DNA from: Patella vulgata
Lineage: Eukaryota; Mollusca; Gastropoda; Patellidae
Reading direction: 5' to 3'
Assembly (NCBI RefSeq): GCF_932274485.2
Contig: NC_065883.2
Coordinates: forward strand, 14,320,222-14,384,221
Length of the DNA stretch: 64,000 bases
The notes beneath the pieces are model-generated. The model had not been told where the DNA came from and ran no database searches. It worked only from the letters and a program-made list of their open reading frames with translations. Position numbers and translations under genes: made by a program. Below are positions 61,401-64,000 of this stretch, piece after piece (position 1 is the stretch's first letter; each line of letters begins with the position of its first letter).

Positions 61401-61964
61401 AATAAGCTTATATTACTGAATGTTGTGTGACAAGATTTGTCAGTTGTAACATCTGTGGGTATGACATGTAGAGTGTTTCTAGATGCGATGAGAAACTAAT
61501 ATCCAGTGTAAAATTGGCAGCAAAAGATCTTTTTGTAGTTAGAATTTGAAGAATTACACTCATCGTAACCATAGAAATAAAAATCATCCCATAATGATGC
61601 ATGTAAATCATCTCAATGAGATGTTGAATCACCATTGCCATTGTTTTAAATGCATTTGTTAGTAGAGCTACTCTAATATAAATTATGTCAAAAGTACATT
61701 TTTTCAATAGATCTAATGATATAGTAAACATCTATTAAAAATAATAACAAACATTTTTTGTAATTACAGGGACTGGCAGCTCTCGTATCTACGATAGAGG
61801 AGTGCTGGGATCAAGATGCTGAAGCCAGATTATCGGCGGGTTGTGTCCAGGAACGCATATCTCAGCTATCTCGTAATGTTAATGTATCTACCTCCATCAA
61901 TCAGATGCCAGATGTTGTAATACCTCTCGATATGGACCTTCCTCCTAAAGATATAAGTATATAG
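55473..61964 (+). CDS. ACVR2: Activin receptor type II serine/threonine kinase, complete, 529 residues
   Basis: Exons: 55473-55539, 57315-58372, 59843-59981, 60583-60713, 61770-61964, all in phase. A signal peptide ([20 protein letters not shown]) is followed by a Cys-rich ligand-binding domain ([15 protein letters not shown] up to [10 protein letters not shown]) and a Pro/Thr-rich stalk. A membrane helix ([20 protein letters not shown]) precedes a full kinase domain. The kinase keeps the Gly loop [14 protein letters not shown] with its Lys, [14 protein letters not shown] and GTRRYMAPE, and the type II receptor segment [20 protein letters not shown]. The C-terminus PPKDISI resembles PPKESSL of ACVR2A. 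The receptor binds activin/BMP-type ligands at the cell surface and phosphorylates type I receptors. Unusually, one 1058-base exon encodes the ectodomain, membrane helix and most of the kinase, which vertebrates split over many exons. An AATAAA follows the stop closely (about 61975). Confidence 0.97.
55952..56454. mobile_element. Inverted-repeat element, family M2
   Basis: Ends TTAA-AGGAGCTAAATCGCTAAT and, inverted, TTAA-AGTAGCTAAGTCTCTAAC. TTAA lies at 55948-55951 and 56455-56458. It is non-coding, about 503 bases, and lies in intron 1 of the activin receptor gene. Confidence 0.65.
56460..57300. other. Rest of intron 1 of the activin receptor gene
   Basis: AT-rich sequence. A short repeated CTCATCCCAAA motif occurs near 56665-56715. 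The reading frame is open upstream of exon 2 to 57242, but the AG acceptor at 57314 and the signal-peptide exon at 55473 make splicing the better model. Confidence 0.5.
58548..58997. mobile_element. Inverted-repeat element, family M1 (copy 3, diverged)
   Basis: Ends TTAA-AGATGCATTATG and CATAATGCATCA-TTAA. Interior words GATAAAGAGCT, AAATTTCAGTCAAA and GCATAGTCTCGAAT match the other copies. A short internal duplication (ACAAAGTCTCAATTATC, twice) makes it longer. It lies in an intron of the activin receptor gene. Confidence 0.75.
59000..59840. other. Intron of the activin receptor gene, low-complexity parts
   Basis: T-rich runs at 59153-59181 and 59268-59277. An inverted pair GGTCACAATT/AATTGTGACC flanks 59626-59750, possibly a 125-base fold-back element. 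No exon was seen. Confidence 0.45.
60255..60470. repeat. Degenerate tandem repeat with the core AATCATCAACATCA
   Basis: About four or five units of 40-65 bases contain TTGAAATCATCAACATCATC and TTCTCCCAG- or CCCTTG-type spacers, in the intron before the exon at 60583. The minus-strand frame here is a by-product. Confidence 0.65.
61188..61345. mobile_element. Palindromic short inverted-repeat element
   Basis: Arms start GGGCCCTGTTTCTCAAAAT and, inverted, GGGGCCTGTTTCACAAAAT and remain complementary for about 50 bases (AACTAAGAT, CAAATTTTAGTA). The whole 155-base unit would fold into one hairpin. Elements with GGGCCTGTTTC-type ends are, as I recall, common in marine invertebrate genomes. Confidence 0.75.
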
Positions 61965-64000
61965 ACTGTTAGAAATAAACACCGGACATACTTATTCTAA
62001 GACTAAATACCATTTCATATTGGTCTTGCGATATATACACTCAGAACATTTGTATTCGCGGCTTAGATATCGCTTGTTTTTACAGAATAAATCATGCGAA
62101 ATTGTCTTATGAAATATTTTCCAAGACCCAAAGTGAATTCATCAACTGATATATAGATGAATAAAACCTTGAATTTGGAGGGTTTTTTTTTTAAGATTTC
62201 ACAAGACACTCTTCAAAACTGTTATGTTATGTATGGACAAATAAGATTTCAAGTTATATTCTTTACTGTTCATAATCATGAAATCTGTCTGAAGTCTTTA
62301 ACTCCCCCCAAAATTTGAACTGAATTAATTTGCATTTTTTATTTTGCATTGAAGAGTTGATAGTAGAGTACTTGTACAATGAACCTTGTAATGTTCTACA
62401 AACTGTAAGACATTGATAACAAGGCTGATAAGAGTATTATTAACCCAGACATATTTGTTGTATACATGTATATATCAAACTTACAAATACATGTATTTGT
62501 GTTTAGACATCATCGATTATCATAGGGTTGTTTAAAACTTGACCACTTTTGATTGATTTTAATTCTTCAACATTTTGTTTGAAACATTTTGCACTGTTCT
62601 TTATAGGTTGTAATTTGCGATCACATCTCTTAGATTCAACAAAGTGAACTAAATTTATGCTAAATGTTATTGTTTTTAGAAATGTAGAATTGAGGTCTGT
62701 AATTATCACGACTCGTTTATTTAACAGTAGCTTCATAAACAGATCAATTTCAATAAATTTAAAACTACTATGGTAATATTGATTTAACTTTTTAGGTATT
62801 ATATACGTGTATAATTTGTTGTTGATTTAGTAAACCTTCTGATCTTCCGTTGTAAATCAACAAAATCTTTGGAAACTTTGACGCCCAGTTGGTCCACACA
62901 ATGACAGTTTTGGACAGAGATGTTATGGATATAGAGCTTTTGTTTTTAGGAACAACGCACTTCAAAAAAGCCCAAGACTCTGTCAATTCAAGTTTGATCA
63001 ACCTGAAATTTGACATGCTTGTTTTTTTGGCAGTTTTGCATTGATTATTGATATGACATCAGACCCGTGTGTTTTAAGCATTAGATCTTTGTTGATTTGA
63101 CACAGAATGATCCATTATTTTTTTTTTACATGTACAGGTTGTTATATTGAACTGTTGAACAGTTGGGGGTTTATTTAGGTTTTATTAATGTATATTAAAG
63201 GCAGCTGTCAATTCTAAACGTTTAATTTCTGTTAATTAAAAACTTTATCAGACTTAATGGTTTGAATATTACTTTGATTATAACTCTAGGCCTATTTCTT
63301 GGAAGTTGTGCTAGAAATAACAGTGACATTATTCATGAAAACTTAAACTAAAATATTTTAAAGATTCATACTTTTGATTGGCTAAAGGTTAAAATCTTTG
63401 TATATACTTTAGCTCTAAGCCAATAAAAAGTCTGTATTTTTCAAATACATTAAATTAAGTTTTGGTGAATAAGATCCCAGATTTATAAGAATTTTGCTTT
63501 AGTATAAATAGTGTTCAGTTTTTAAGCTGGAGACTCATGAATAATAAGAATAAGCTGTAACTTTTAGCTATTATTGCACGTTATTGAATTCAGGTGATAA
63601 TTTGGTTCTGATAATCTGTTTTGAATTGACACAGTACATTGTCCATTTTGAAACAAACTAAATATCAAGCAAGGTGTGCCTATTTAATAAAATGAATTAC
63701 TTAATCAGGAACAATTACAATGAATTTGACCTCGTTTGGCATATACAGGTATCAACTAATTCTCACTATGCATAGACTTACGATAAAATGGAGTGCCTCA
63801 TAAAATCATCAATATGAAATTTTATACAGTAACAAGAACTCTACATATATCAATCTTTTATAATGTTTACTGATTAATTAGCTTACTGTGCTCAAAATAG
63901 TAACTAGTTTGCATACGGTTGCAGTCCCTTGGGCACTTTGATTACAGTTCCTGTGGCTACATGACAATGTACATGTACATGGCATAGTGTTTGTATTTAT
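61965..64000. other. 3' flank of the activin receptor gene, nothing further assigned
   Basis: Several AATAAA hexamers lie within the first 250 bases and could end transcripts. Beyond that the sequence is AT-rich. The two minus-strand frames of about 75 codons (62503-62736, 62792-63016) resemble no family I know. Confidence 0.45.

Noticed and set aside
62503-63016. Two minus-strand frames of about 75 codons after the activin receptor
   Set aside because: No family resemblance, no splice pattern, and AT-rich composition like the flanking non-coding DNA.

Overview
The window looks like nuclear DNA of a lophotrochozoan animal, most likely a mollusc (perhaps a gastropod). It is AT-rich, with small GT-AG-spliced exons in repeat-laden introns, and two abundant tRNA-derived SINE families. 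No bacterial, organellar, CRISPR or rRNA features were seen, and none of the tRNA-like sequences looks like a free tRNA gene.

Seven host loci were reconstructed by joining exons in phase. From left to right they are: (1) minus, 8590 to 1617 and off the left edge, a secreted protein resembling a poorly known glycosidase-like family; (2) plus, 16816-19525, a fuseless-family multi-pass membrane protein; (3) minus, 23187-20829, an unrecognised protein with one hydrophobic segment; (4) minus, 30413-28196, the small subunit of serine palmitoyltransferase (SPTSSA/B type); (5) plus, 31412-47375, a complete 19-exon D-xylulose kinase (XYLB); (6) minus, 54123-52354, a C/EBP-PAR-like bZIP factor whose leader carries a 59-codon overlapping upstream ORF; (7) plus, 55473-61964, a complete activin type II receptor kinase. 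Loci 4/5 and 6/7 are divergent pairs sharing spacers of about 1 kb. The genes do not form one pathway.

Much of the rest is mobile DNA. SINE A has a CT-microsatellite tail and SINE B an ATTTC-repeat tail; both end in the same short 3' sequence. There is an intact Tc1-type transposon at 24519-26045 with identical inverted ends, a mariner-type fragment, a LINE 3' end, a piggyBac-like non-autonomous element, a hAT-like element with 8-bp target duplications, a MULE-like remnant, and several families of inverted-repeat elements, three of them flanked by TTAA.

Local tandem duplication is frequent and has hit exons: XYLB exons 10, 14 and 17 each have extra decayed or partial copies in adjacent introns, and one exon boundary of gene 1 is duplicated. 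Long hairpins occur at 8483-8560 (inside the predicted signal-peptide exon of gene 1), 10634-10721 and 39654-39738. I found no convincing new multi-gene system. The best leads are the bZIP upstream ORF, the signal-peptide palindrome, the XYLB exon triplication, the shared SINE 3' end and the two unrecognised genes.
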